The position numbers and the translations under genes are program-made. DNA of 64,000 bases. Origin: Pseudomonas sp. A34-9. Its GTDB lineage: Bacteria; Pseudomonadota; Gammaproteobacteria; Pseudomonadales; Pseudomonadaceae. The stretch covers positions 4,676,501 to 4,740,500 of the forward strand of contig NZ_CP119967.1 in NCBI RefSeq assembly GCF_029543085.1, given 5' to 3'. The notes below the pieces were generated by a model that saw only the letters and a list, made by a program, of their open reading frames with translations, made no database searches and was not told where the DNA came from. Positions 32,625 to 41,202 of the stretch are shown here, piece by piece (the stretch's first letter is position 1; every line of letters begins with the position of its first letter).

Positions 32625-34083
32625 GAGCATTCTCGGTTTGCGCGGCGCGGCGATCTTTCGCCCCGCCCAGTACACAGTAAATGCCACCGGCCACCACGAA
32701 CGTCACGATCCAGCCAAGACCGTTATGGCCCAGCCACGAGTCGGACAGGAAGCCTTTGAACCAGACGTTCTCGGCGGTGGTGCCGATGGTGGTGAAGCTG
32801 AAGCCAAGCACGATGGCAATCGCCCAGGCGCCGAATGCACGCCACTCGATGCCACCGCGATACCAGTAAGCGCTGCTTGGGCTGACGTCGAGCAGGTCTT
32901 TCGGGCTGTAGTAGTGACGATGAATCAGGTCGACGACGAAGATCCCGACCCAGGCGGTGATCGGCACCGCCAGCAGGGAAATGAACGTGATGAACGGGCC
33001 GTAGAAGCTGTCGGCAATCAGCATGAAGTAGATCGAACCGGCGAAGATCGCGACGATGTCGACCACCACCGCGTAGACGCGTTTGACCTTCAGGCCAAGG
33101 GTCAGCGTGGTCAAGCCGGCGGAGTACACCGACAGGTTGTTCGACAGCAACAGACCGCCGAATGCAGTGATCAGGTAAGGCACCGCCATCCAGGTTGGCA
33201 GCATGTCGCGAATCGCCACGATCGGGTCAGTCGCGGAGGCGAGGTCGTTGTTGCCCACCGACAGCAGACCGCCGAGGGTGATCAGCAGCACCAGTGGAAT
33301 GCCCGCACCGAATGCTGCGGATGCAACCAGACGCACGGCTTTGACGCTGCGATGCTGGTAGCGCGACATGTCGGCACCCGCGTTGGCCCAGCCAATCCCG
33401 GTGCCGGCAGCCATGGTGCCGATACCGATGATCATTGCGCTCATCGGCGCTGGCGTGGCGTTGAACACCGCGCTCCAGTCGATGGTCGCGCAAAGGAAGC
33501 CGCCAACCAGAATGTTCAGCGCACCGAACACGTAGGTCGCCCACTTCTGGATGACCAGCAACGTCGCATGACCGAGGCCGGACACCGACAACGTCAGCAA
33601 AACGAAAATCGCGATGAAGATCAGCGTCAGTACCGGCGCACTTTTCGCTTCGACCGGCGAGCCGAACAGGATCGAGCACAGTGACAACAGCACGAATGCA
33701 GCGGTGGTGGTGTTGACCGTTTCCCAGCCCAGGCGCGACATCAGCGAGACCAGCGTCGGGCCGATATTGCCGCGCACACCGAAGATTGCTCGCGACAAGG
33801 TCAGGCTCGGCGCGCGGCCACGACGGCCGGCAATCGAGATGATCCCGACCACGGCAAACGAACCGGCGGCACCGATGATCGCGACGATGATCGCCTGCCA
33901 GATCGCCAGCCCGCGAAACGCGACCAGCGTGGCGCCCAGGGGCAGACCGAGGATGGAAATGTTGGCGGCGAACCAGACCCAGAACAGTTGCAGCGGATGG
34001 CCGTTGCACTCGGCTTCCGGCACCGGTTCGATGCCGCGGGTTTCCAGTTGCCCGGCGCTTTGCCCGGCGTTTGATGAACTCAT
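32617..34083 (-). CDS. Cytosine/purine permease family (NCS1) transporter
   Basis: A 488-residue membrane protein with 12 hydrophobic segments. The start region ECNGHPLQLFWVWFAANISILGLPLGATL is typical of NCS1 permeases of the cytosine/purine/uracil/thiamine group, as are WGWANAG-type sequence (TGIGWANAGADMSRYQ) and the LLLSNNLSVYSAGL segment. It should import a nucleobase, nucleoside or similar compound by ion symport. It is downstream of the ADP-ribosylglycohydrolase after a class A repeat, and its stop overlaps the kinase start. It occupies the place of the nucleoside symporter YegT in the E. coli cluster. Confidence 0.88.
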   Translation of the reverse strand: MSSSNAGQSAGQLETRGIEPVPEAECNGHPLQLFWVWFAANISILGLPLGATLVAFRGLAIWQAIIVAIIGAAGSFAVVGIISIAGRRGRAPSLTLSRAIFGVRGNIGPTLVSLMSRLGWETVNTTTAAFVLLSLCSILFGSPVEAKSAPVLTLIFIAIFVLLTLSVSGLGHATLLVIQKWATYVFGALNILVGGFLCATIDWSAVFNATPAPMSAMIIGIGTMAAGTGIGWANAGADMSRYQHRSVKAVRLVASAAFGAGIPLVLLITLGGLLSVGNNDLASATDPIVAIRDMLPTWMAVPYLITAFGGLLLSNNLSVYSAGLTTLTLGLKVKRVYAVVVDIVAIFAGSIYFMLIADSFYGPFITFISLLAVPITAWVGIFVVDLIHRHYYSPKDLLDVSPSSAYWYRGGIEWRAFGAWAIAIVLGFSFTTIGTTAENVWFKGFLSDSWLGHNGLGWIVTFVVAGGIYCVLGGAKDRRAAQTENAHA

Positions 34084-34144
34084 GAACAGTGCTCCTGTTT
34101 GCCATTCTTGTGTTTATGGGCAATTCAATAACCCGCACATCTCC

Positions 34145-34243
34145 TGTAGGAGCTGCCGCAGGCTGCGATCTTTTGATCTTGATTTTGCGGCTGCCTGAAG
34201 ACTGCTGAAGATCAAAAGATCGCAGCCTTCGGCAGCTCCTACA
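34145..34243. repeat. Inverted repeat, class A
   Basis: TGTAGGAGCTGCCGCAGGCTGCGATCTTTTG on one side and its near-complement ending in AGCTCCTACA on the other, separated by about 35 nt; it lies between two genes of one operon. Confidence 0.85.
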
Positions 34244-34252
34244 CGGGTGTCC

Positions 34253-35251
34253 TCAACGTAAGGTGAGGAGTCCTTTCACGAGGGGCTCAAGCTCCAGATG
34301 ATTGACCGCTTTGACCGTCTCGATCATCTCGGCAGGCCAACTCTCAAGACCCAGGCAGGCCCCGAGCATGGCGCCAAGAATCGCTGCGATGGTGTCAGTG
34401 TCGCCGCCCAGGCTGGCGGCCATGCACAGCGCTTCAAACGCGCTCATGTCACCGACCGCCACTTGCTGCGCCAGCGCGAACGAAACCACCACCGACTCCT
34501 GCGACGCCACCGAAGTGCCGATCACGTCGTAGAGCAGATCCGCCAGCAGTGCCTTGTCGCTATCGACACTGATGCTGCGCGCCCAACTGATGCGCGAAGC
34601 GATACGTCCACCCGCCACCCAGTGGCCATGCGCTTGCGCTTGTTGCGCGATTTGTTGGCCAACGTTCAGCGCCTCGCCCAGGTCCATGCCGTTGATACCG
34701 GCAGACACCACCGCCGCCACCGCCGCCGCACTGGAAATCCCCAGCGTGGTGTTGTGGGTCACCTGACAGGCCTGCACCACCGCCGCAATAAAGCGCTCGG
34801 GATCGGCAACGTCTGCCGCGATCCCCACCGGCGTGATGCGCATTGCCGCACCGTTGGTGGTGCCGTAGCGCCCGGCTTCTTCCGGCGAGTGGCCGGCGAG
34901 AATCATTTCAATGGCGCGTTTGGTCGACGGTCCGAGCAAGTCCTGCGAGCCCTTGGCCTGCATCTCGGCTTCCCACTCGATCAAGCGTTGCGCGAGGATC
35001 GCCGGCTCGATGCGGCCCTTGCCTTCGACCAGCAACTCGCCGACCAGAATCGCCTGTTCGGTGTCGTCGGTGATCGAGCCTTTGGGCATGTTCGCGGCGA
35101 TCGGTTGCAAGGGACCTGCGTCTTGCAGATCGGTGATCTGACCGAAGCGGGTCTTGATGGTTTCGCGGTTCAGCGATTGCGTCGGCATGCCCAGCGCATC
35201 ACCGAGGGCCAGGCCATAAAACGCACCGAGGGCACGGTTGAGCGCGGTCAT
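34253..35251 (-). CDS. ADP-ribosylglycohydrolase family protein (YegU-like)
   Basis: A 332-residue ARH/DraG-type hydrolase. Metal-binding motifs are complete: ALGAFYGLALGDALGMPTQS near the N terminus, GSITDDTEQAILVGELL (Thr-Asp-Asp) near residue 62, and the C-terminal AASLGGDTDTIAAILGAMLGA with the second Asp pair. Such enzymes use a dinuclear Mg site to cleave ADP-ribosyl or other N-glycosidic bonds. Here the setting (permease, PfkB kinase) suggests it cleaves a nucleoside-like compound rather than modified protein. The start overlaps the GntR stop by 4 nt. Confidence 0.9.
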   Translation of the reverse strand: MTALNRALGAFYGLALGDALGMPTQSLNRETIKTRFGQITDLQDAGPLQPIAANMPKGSITDDTEQAILVGELLVEGKGRIEPAILAQRLIEWEAEMQAKGSQDLLGPSTKRAIEMILAGHSPEEAGRYGTTNGAAMRITPVGIAADVADPERFIAAVVQACQVTHNTTLGISSAAAVAAVVSAGINGMDLGEALNVGQQIAQQAQAHGHWVAGGRIASRISWARSISVDSDKALLADLLYDVIGTSVASQESVVVSFALAQQVAVGDMSAFEALCMAASLGGDTDTIAAILGAMLGACLGLESWPAEMIETVKAVNHLELEPLVKGLLTLR

Positions 35252-35961
35252 TTCGATTCTCCAAATTGCAGGTGCAGACGGAAATGCACCGGGTCGAGCA
35301 GGCTTTCGACCAGCTCCATGAAACGGTTCTGGCGGTCGTAGGTGGTGCGCAGGGCTTTGAGGAACACCGTGCCTTGCGCGCGACCGAGCAGTTCAGCGTC
35401 GACAGCATTCAGCGGTTCGGCGCCGATCCATTGATCGCCGCGTTCGCCGATGTAGCCGTAGGCAGCCAAGGTGATGGTCAGGGAATTGTCGATCAGACCG
35501 ACGCGCGGCAGGCTTTCCAGGCCCCCGGTCGCTGGCATCAAAGAGCGTTCGAGGGACACCAGCGTGCCGTCGTTGGAACGTCGGCGACGGTCGAGGGTGA
35601 TGAATTTTTCTGTGCCGAACCGCGACAGCAGATCGGGCCGGGTCACGGCTTCCAGGCGCAGCACTTCGGTGTTGATCAGCGCACCGCTGTCAGCCAGTGC
35701 CTGCGCCCAGCCGCTGCGTTGGTCGAGCGCCACGCCGTCGAACGTGACGATCGAGCCGACGCCGCTTTGTGTGGCGATGTAATTGCGCCGTTTCAGTTCG
35801 GCCAGCGCTTCTCGCAGCGTGCCTCGGCTGACCTTGAATTCTTGAGCCAACTGATGCTCGCCGGGCAACAGAAAGCCGTCCTCCATAAGGCCGCTCTCGA
35901 TGCGCCGGATGAGTTCGTCGACTACCCGTTGTTTCTTGTCAAATCGTACCTGTCTAATCAT
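35248..35961 (-). CDS. GntR family regulator, HutC subfamily with UTRA domain (YegW-like)
   Basis: A 237-residue regulator: N-terminal winged helix (KKQRVVDELIRRIESGLMEDGFLLPGEHQLAQEFKVSRGTLREALAELKRR read as LPGEHQLAQEFKVSRGTLRE) and a UTRA ligand domain from about 85 on, ending in FMELVESLLDPVHFRLHLQF. Start ATG 35961 (MIRQVRFDKK) gives the normal HutC length; longer frames upstream run into repeat DNA. It heads the cluster and overlaps the next gene by 4 nt, so it is probably autoregulated and controls the permease, hydrolase and kinase. Confidence 0.88.
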   Translation of the reverse strand: MIRQVRFDKKQRVVDELIRRIESGLMEDGFLLPGEHQLAQEFKVSRGTLREALAELKRRNYIATQSGVGSIVTFDGVALDQRSGWAQALADSGALINTEVLRLEAVTRPDLLSRFGTEKFITLDRRRRSNDGTLVSLERSLMPATGGLESLPRVGLIDNSLTITLAAYGYIGERGDQWIGAEPLNAVDAELLGRAQGTVFLKALRTTYDRQNRFMELVESLLDPVHFRLHLQFGESK

Positions 35962-36040
35962 GTACAAATTGATAACCGAAACGGGTTCGAGCGAGCAAGG
36001 GAAATTTAGGGGAAGTGACGGAAGGTTGAAGGTCAAAAGC

Positions 36041-36187
36041 ACCCTCACCCTAGCCCTCTCCCGGAGGGAGAGGGGACTGATCGAGGTGTTTGTTCTACTT
36101 ACATCGACCTGAAATATCGAGTCGAACTCAGGTTTTGAAAAGCCAGGAGATCTGCTCCCTTTCCCCCTCTCCCTCTGGGAGAGGGCT
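36041..36187. repeat. Repeat pair, class D (CCCTCTCCC/GGGAGAGGG)
   Basis: Two short hairpin-forming units, CCCTCTCCCGGAGGGAGAGGG (36054 region) and CCCTCTCCCTCTGGGAGAGGG (36166 region), 90 nt apart. They are typical of intergenic repeats in fluorescent pseudomonads. The IS element has inserted directly at the right border. Confidence 0.75.
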
Positions 36188-36255
36188 GTGATCTGGCTTA
36201 ATGATTCTGGACACCCCTGAAGGGCGTAATCTACGCCCAACGACGAGGTGTAATT

Positions 36256-36555
36256 TTGACTAGACGGTACTTTTCGACAGATTTCAAACGGGACGCGGCT
36301 TGCTTGGTACTGGATAAAGATTATTCAGTAAGTGAGGCCTGCGAAGCGATGGGGGTGGGCCCGACCGCTCTGCGCCGCTGGGTTGAGCAGTTGCGCCAGG
36401 AGCGCAACGGCAAGACGCCCGAAAGATCCAAGGCCATGACACCCGATCAACAACGCATTCAGGAACTGGAAGCAAAAATCCGACGGATTGAGCGTGAGAA
36501 AGAAATCTTAAAAAAGGCTACAGCTCTCTTGATGTCGGATTCCCTCGATCGATAA
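36256..36555 (+). CDS. IS3-family transposase OrfA
   Basis: A 99-residue protein: helix-turn-helix near the N terminus (RYFSTDFKRDAACLVLDKDYSVSEACEAMGV read as SVSEACEAMGVGPTALRRWV) and a leucine-zipper-like C terminus (IQELEAKIRRIEREKEILKKATALL). It binds the element ends. Near its end the heptamer AAAAAAG (36510-36516) allows -1 slippage into the frame of OrfB; that frame has no stop between the slip site and orfB, so an OrfAB fusion transposase can be made. Reading frame intact. The start codon is TTG, with CGAGG upstream. Confidence 0.92.
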   Translation: MTRRYFSTDFKRDAACLVLDKDYSVSEACEAMGVGPTALRRWVEQLRQERNGKTPERSKAMTPDQQRIQELEAKIRRIEREKEILKKATALLMSDSLDR

Positions 36556-36596
36556 GGCTGGTCGAGGAGTTAAGCGAGCAATATCCAAGAACCGAG

Positions 36597-37397
36597 TTGT
36601 GTGGTGTGTTTGGAATCAACCGCAGCAGTTTTTACGACCGGTTGAAACAGGGCACAAAAGTTGATGTTGAACGCGATCGCCTCAAGATCAAGGCTGTTGA
36701 ACTGCATCAGCAAAGTCGCGGTTCGATGGGCGCGCGAGGCCTGTCAGAGGCGTTGCGTAACGAAAAGGAGTCTGTAGGTCGCTACATGGCTCGTAGCCTG
36801 ATGCGCGAAATTGGATTAAAGAGCCAGCAACGGCGCAGGCATCGTTACAAACCCAGCGGCGCGGAGGCTCAATACGCCCCTAACCATTTGGAGCGTAAAT
36901 TCAACGTCGAGGCGCCCAATCAAGTGTGGTGTGGCGACGTGACTTACATCTGGGCGGGTACTTACTGGGTTTATCTGGCTGCGGTACTTGATCTGCATGC
37001 CCGACGCATCGTCGGCTGGGCGATGTCCCGAAGCCCGGATTCAGCACTAACCTGTCAAGCCTTGAAGGTGGCTTTCGAGTCGCGAGGACGGCCTGAAAAC
37101 TTAATGTTCCATTCGGATCAGGGCTGTCATTACAGCAGCAAAATGTTCCGTGAAACGTTGTCGGACATGCGGATAAAACAAAGCATGAGTCGACGGGGAA
37201 ACTGCTGGGATAACGCTCCGATGGAACGTTTCTTTGGCAGTTTGAAATCTGAATGGATACCCAAGGCCGGCTACCGAAACGAAGACGAAGCCAGTACCGA
37301 TGTGTTGCGCTACCTGACCCACTATTACAATCGGATCAGGCTGCACAGCCACAACGGTTATAGGACTCCGGTAGCCATGGAGGCCCTGGCGGCATGA
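36597..37397 (+). CDS. IS3-family transposase OrfB (DDE integrase catalytic subunit)
   Basis: A frame of 266 residues from TTG 36597, in reality probably read from the frameshift site further upstream. The DDE triad is present: VWCGDVTYIWAG (first Asp), FHSDQGCHYSS (second Asp) and NCWDNAPMERFFGSLKSE (Glu). The N-terminal HTH_21 region KSQQRRRHRYKPSG and closing YYNRIRLHSHNGYRTPVA are typical. With OrfA it forms the active transposase. No inactivating mutation was seen. Confidence 0.93.
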   Translation: MCGVFGINRSSFYDRLKQGTKVDVERDRLKIKAVELHQQSRGSMGARGLSEALRNEKESVGRYMARSLMREIGLKSQQRRRHRYKPSGAEAQYAPNHLERKFNVEAPNQVWCGDVTYIWAGTYWVYLAAVLDLHARRIVGWAMSRSPDSALTCQALKVAFESRGRPENLMFHSDQGCHYSSKMFRETLSDMRIKQSMSRRGNCWDNAPMERFFGSLKSEWIPKAGYRNEDEASTDVLRYLTHYYNRIRLHSHNGYRTPVAMEALAA

Positions 37398-37482
37398 GAA
37401 ATGAACAAAACCCTATAACTGTGTCCAGTATCGTTTGACCAGATCACTGGGCGGGCGGCGTTCCGATGAGGGGCTCTTGATC

Positions 37483-38454
37483 TTAGCGTTGTTTGAGGCG
37501 GTCGATAACGACGGCGAGCAACAGGATCGAACCACGAATGACGTATTGGTAGAAAGTATCAATGTTCTTCAGGTTCATCGCATTCTCGATAATCGCCAAA
37601 ATCAACACCCCGGCAATCACATGCCGAATCATGCCAATCCCGCCACTCAACGACACCCCGCCCAGCACGCAAGCCGAGATCACCGTCAGCTCGAAACCCT
37701 GACCAATCATCGGCTGCCCCGACGTCATCCGCGACGCCAGGATCACCCCGGCCAGCGCACCGATCACGCCGTGCACGGCAAAGATGATGATCTTGGTGCG
37801 ATCAACGTTCACACCCGCCAACAATGCCGCTTCCTGGTTGCCACCGATGGCCATGGTGTTGCGCCCGTAGGTGGTGTAGTTCAGCAACCAGCCAAAAAAC
37901 AGAAAGCAGACGATGGTGATCAGAATCGGCACCGGCACGCCGAATAACTGGCCGTTACCGAAGACGAAGAACGATTCCTGCGACACGCCCACCGCTTTGC
38001 CGTTGGCAAAAATGTACGCCAGACCACGAACGATCTGCATGGTCGCCAACGTCGTGATCAACGCATTGACGCGCAACTTGGCAATCACGATCCCGTTGAT
38101 CAGCCCGACAATCAGGCCCATCACCAACGCCGCACTGACACCGAGAAACACGCTGTTGGTATCGCGCATCACCACTGCCGCAACCACACCGGCGCAGGCA
38201 ATTACCGAACCCACCGACAAGTCGAAGTGCCCCGACGCCAGGCAGTACAACATCGTGCACGCGGCGATCCCGGTGGTGGAAATCGCCAGGCCCAGGCCAC
38301 GCATGTTCAGCGGCGAGAGAAAGTTGTCGATCAGCAGCGTGCAGGCAATGAAGATGCCGATTGCCGCCAGCAGCATGACCCAGTCATCGAGGAAGCGGCG
38401 CATGTCCAACGGTTTGCGCGCGGTCGGCAGGGTTTCGTTTTGGGTTGTCATCAT
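37483..38454 (-). CDS. araH: Sugar ABC transporter permease (AraH type)
   Basis: A 323-residue permease of the ribose/arabinose/galactose class (BPD_transp_2) with about ten hydrophobic segments. Family segments include LSPLNMRGLGLAISTTGIAACTMLYCLASG, FDLSVGSVIACAGVVAA and INGIVIAKLRVNALITTLATMQIVRGL in part, and NQEAALLAGVNVDRTKI. ATG 38454 has GAGAGG upstream and is preferred to GTG 38460. Two bases before the ATPase stop context, it is clearly co-translated with the ATPase gene. Its stop is followed after only 36 nt by the IS element, which may have displaced the original terminator. The ligand is set by the AraF-like protein upstream. Confidence 0.9.
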   Translation of the reverse strand: MMTTQNETLPTARKPLDMRRFLDDWVMLLAAIGIFIACTLLIDNFLSPLNMRGLGLAISTTGIAACTMLYCLASGHFDLSVGSVIACAGVVAAVVMRDTNSVFLGVSAALVMGLIVGLINGIVIAKLRVNALITTLATMQIVRGLAYIFANGKAVGVSQESFFVFGNGQLFGVPVPILITIVCFLFFGWLLNYTTYGRNTMAIGGNQEAALLAGVNVDRTKIIIFAVHGVIGALAGVILASRMTSGQPMIGQGFELTVISACVLGGVSLSGGIGMIRHVIAGVLILAIIENAMNLKNIDTFYQYVIRGSILLLAVVIDRLKQR

Positions 38455-38463
38455 AGTCACCTC

Positions 38464-40008
38464 TCAGTTCGCCACGCCGTCAGCGCGGTGGCGCGGCAAA
38501 GCCAGTTGCAGCAGGTTGGATTCATTGGCCTGGTCGCGGCTGATTTCGCCGCGCAGGGCGCCTTCGCAAAGCACCAGAATGCGGTCGGAAATGCCCATCA
38601 CTTCCATCAGGTCGCTGGACACCACGATCACCGAAATACCCTCGGCAGCGAGGTTATGGATGATCTGGTAGATCTCCGCTTTGGCACCGATGTCGATGCC
38701 ACGCGTCGGTTCGTCGAGCAGCAAGACCTTCATCGGCATCGACAGCCAGCGACCGAGAATGGCCTTCTGCTGATTGCCGCCGGAGAGGAATTTGATCTGC
38801 TGGCCGGCGTGCGGGGTTTTCACCTTCAGCGCCTTGATCTGTTTGTCGGCATTGCCCTTTTCCCACAAACCGCGAATCAGGCAACCGAGACCCGAATGGG
38901 CGCCACGGGCACTGATGTTGATGTTCTCGGCGACGCTGGCCAGCGGGATGATGCCTTCCTTCTTGCGATCCTCCGGACACAGCAAAATGCCCGCCGCAAT
39001 CGCATCACGCGGTGAGCGCAATTTCAGTTCGTGACCGCGCAGTTCAAGGCGTCCGGCCGTGTTGCGCTCAAGCCCGCTGAGCAGGCGAAACAGCTCGGTG
39101 CGCCCTGCCCCGACCAGTCCGAACAGGCCAAGGATTTCGCCTTTGTGCGCCTCAAAACTGATCGGCTCGCGCAGGCCCGGACCGAGCAGGCCGTCGACCT
39201 TCAGCGCGACGGCGCCGCGTGGACGGTGGCGATAATCGTAGATGTCCTGAATGTCGCGACCGACCATGCAGGTTACCAGTTGATCGTGGGTCAACTGGCT
39301 CATGTCGTCGAAGGTGCGCACGTAGCGACCGTCCTTGAACACCGTCACCGCGTCGCAGATGCGGAACACTTCTTCCATGCGATGCGAGACGTAAAGCACC
39401 ACTTTGCCCTCGTCACGCAGGCGCCCGATGATCGCCATCAAGCGGTCGATCTCACGGGCCGAGAGGCTGCTGGTGGGTTCGTCGAAGGCAATGACGTGGG
39501 CGCCGCGCGACAGCGCTTTGGCGATTTCCACCAATTGCCGCTGACCGAGGGACAAGCGTCCGACCTTGGTTTGCGGATCGATTTCGTCGGCGAGACCTTT
39601 CAGGCAATTCAACGCCTGCTGGCGCAACACGCCGCGATTGATCAAACCGAAACTGGCCGGCAGATGGCCGAGAAACAGGTTCTCGGCGACGGTCATTTCC
39701 GGCACCAGATGCAGCTCCTGGTGAATCACCGCGACGCCGCTGCCGATGCTGTCAGCGGTCGATTTGAACGCCATGGTCTGTTCGCCGATCTGCAACTCGC
39801 CGCTGCTCGGGATATAAGCGCCGCCGAGGATTTTCAGCAGGGTCGATTTGCCGGCGCCGTTCTCGCCCATCAAGGCATGAACCTGGCCGGGATGGGCGAC
39901 GAAACTGATAGCGTCCAGCGCTTTCACGCCGGGAAAAGTTTTGCCGATCCCGTTGAAACGCAGGCTGCCGCTGGAGCTGTGTTGTTGTGTCTGTACTTGC
40001 GCGTGCAT
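38464..40008 (-). CDS. araG: Sugar ABC transporter ATP-binding protein (AraG type)
   Basis: A 514-residue protein with two fused ATPase domains. The first has Walker A GENGAGKSTLLKILGG near residue 48, LSLGQRQLVEIAKAL signature and Walker B VIAFDEPTSSLS. The second has GLVGAGRTELFRLLSG, FLSGGNQQKAILGRWL and VLLLDEPTRGIDIGAK. This layout is that of AraG/MglA/RbsA. It energises uptake through the AraH-type permease. It starts 54 nt after the binding-protein gene and runs directly into the permease gene. Confidence 0.93.
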   Translation of the reverse strand: MHAQVQTQQHSSSGSLRFNGIGKTFPGVKALDAISFVAHPGQVHALMGENGAGKSTLLKILGGAYIPSSGELQIGEQTMAFKSTADSIGSGVAVIHQELHLVPEMTVAENLFLGHLPASFGLINRGVLRQQALNCLKGLADEIDPQTKVGRLSLGQRQLVEIAKALSRGAHVIAFDEPTSSLSAREIDRLMAIIGRLRDEGKVVLYVSHRMEEVFRICDAVTVFKDGRYVRTFDDMSQLTHDQLVTCMVGRDIQDIYDYRHRPRGAVALKVDGLLGPGLREPISFEAHKGEILGLFGLVGAGRTELFRLLSGLERNTAGRLELRGHELKLRSPRDAIAAGILLCPEDRKKEGIIPLASVAENINISARGAHSGLGCLIRGLWEKGNADKQIKALKVKTPHAGQQIKFLSGGNQQKAILGRWLSMPMKVLLLDEPTRGIDIGAKAEIYQIIHNLAAEGISVIVVSSDLMEVMGISDRILVLCEGALRGEISRDQANESNLLQLALPRHRADGVAN

Positions 40009-40061
40009 AAAGCCACCTCTTCACACCGAAAAACGGCCCGGCTGCCCGGGCCGTCGCGGCA

Positions 40062-41066
40062 TCAGTTCCACAGGCCGATTTTTTCCAGCTCTTGCTTGAA
40101 GTTGTCGCGGGTGATCAGGGTGACGTCGTCCATGGCCGTGTACTTCGGCGGTTCTTTGCCGGTGGTGACCCACTCGTACATCATCTCTGCGGTCTTGTAG
40201 CCTTCGATGTGCGGGCTTGGCAGCATCGAACCGAAGAAGCCGCTGTTGGGTTTTTTCAGTTCGCCGATGGCGTCGGTGCCGTTGATGCCGATGCCGATCA
40301 CGTTGGCTGCAGCGAAACCAGCCGCCTCAGTGGCGCGCACGCCGCCGAGCACGGTGTTGTCGTTCATGCCGCCGATGATCAGGTTCTTCGCCGCGCTCGG
40401 CAGTTTCACCAGCGCCGAGTTGGTCGCGTCCATGCTGCCCGGTACGTCGAGGGTTTTCAGTGCGGCGAACAGAATGTGATCTTTCGGCATACCGGCGTCT
40501 TCAAGGGATTTCACAGAGCCGTCGGTGCGTTTCTTGCCGGTGTCGAGTTCGTTGTAGGTGTTGACCACCGCATAGGTGTCTTTCCAGTCCCAGTTACGCT
40601 TCTTCGCTTCGGCGACCATCGCGTTGCCTTGCTTCTGGCCGACTTCGAACGCGGCCATGCCGAGGTACGGCACGTCTTCCATGAACTTGCCGTTGGCGTC
40701 GACAAAGCGGTCGTCGACGGCAATCACTTTCAGGTCATTGAGTTTGGCTTTGGCCATGATCGCCGGGCCGAGCGAGACATCCGGCGGGCAGATCACGAAG
40801 CCCTTGGCCCCGTTGGCCGCCAGACTGTCGATCGCCGAGAGGGTCTTCTCGCCATCCGGCACGGCGATTTTGATCAGTTCGAAGCCCTTGTCCTTGGCCG
40901 CTTTCTCGGCGAAGGCCCACTCGGTCTGGAACCACGGTTCTTCAGCCTGTTTCACCAGAAAACCGATTTTCACGGTATCGGCAGCTAGCAGCGCACTGCT
41001 CAGACTGAACGCGGTGACCGCCAGGGCGGTACTGCACAGGGTACGAATCCCGAAACGACGTTTCAT
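40062..41066 (-). CDS. araF: L-arabinose/D-galactose-binding periplasmic protein (AraF type)
   Basis: A 334-residue exported binding protein: signal peptide about residues 1-29 (ending SSALLAADTV), then a type 1 periplasmic fold closely resembling E. coli AraF: VKIGFLVKQAEEPWFQTEW, IKIAVPDGEKTLSAIDSLA, KGFVICPPDVSLGPAI, VIAVDDRFVD, GGMNDNTVLGGVRATEAAGF and VTLITRDNFKQELEKIGL. E. coli AraF binds L-arabinose and also D-galactose and D-fucose, so this protein can supply the galactose pathway encoded here. It is the first gene of the transporter trio; an operator-like sequence shared with the dgoR region lies about 90 nt upstream. Confidence 0.93.
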   Translation of the reverse strand: MKRRFGIRTLCSTALAVTAFSLSSALLAADTVKIGFLVKQAEEPWFQTEWAFAEKAAKDKGFELIKIAVPDGEKTLSAIDSLAANGAKGFVICPPDVSLGPAIMAKAKLNDLKVIAVDDRFVDANGKFMEDVPYLGMAAFEVGQKQGNAMVAEAKKRNWDWKDTYAVVNTYNELDTGKKRTDGSVKSLEDAGMPKDHILFAALKTLDVPGSMDATNSALVKLPSAAKNLIIGGMNDNTVLGGVRATEAAGFAAANVIGIGINGTDAIGELKKPNSGFFGSMLPSPHIEGYKTAEMMYEWVTTGKEPPKYTAMDDVTLITRDNFKQELEKIGLWN

Positions 41067-41150
41067 AAGCTGACTCCTTGTTATTTTTTTTGAGCAATGT
41101 TTTGAAAAACGTTAAAGCAAGTTCCTGCAAAGCCTGTTGAAAATAGTCAT

Positions 41151-41164
41151 ATCGTATGATGATT
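41151..41164. promoter_or_regulatory. FadR-type operator candidate upstream of araF
   Basis: ATCGTATGATGATT is identical, on the opposite strand, to part of the imperfect palindrome at 44052-44070 in front of dgoR. A 14-base match at two upstream regions of one cluster points to a shared regulator, most simply the DgoR-like protein. Confidence 0.55.
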
Positions 41165-41202
41165 GGATTTCAAGCGGACTTATCCGTGTGAAAGCCCTTC
41201 GC

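Larger units (their letters stand above)
36189..37447 (+). mobile_element. Intact IS3-family insertion sequence
   Basis: 1259 bp. The terminal inverted repeats both start TGATCTGG and end in CTGGACAC (about 19 of 26 positions match). They are flanked by the 3-bp direct repeat CTG at 36186-36188 and 37448-37450. Two overlapping transposase frames with a slippery heptamer lie inside. Structure, size and a 3-bp duplication agree with the IS3 family. It has inserted 36 nt beyond the stop of the araH-type permease gene. Confidence 0.93.

Noticed and set aside
35962..36240. Extension of the GntR regulator upstream of 35961
   Set aside because: It reads through class D repeats and the IS end; ATG 35961 gives the standard HutC-type length.
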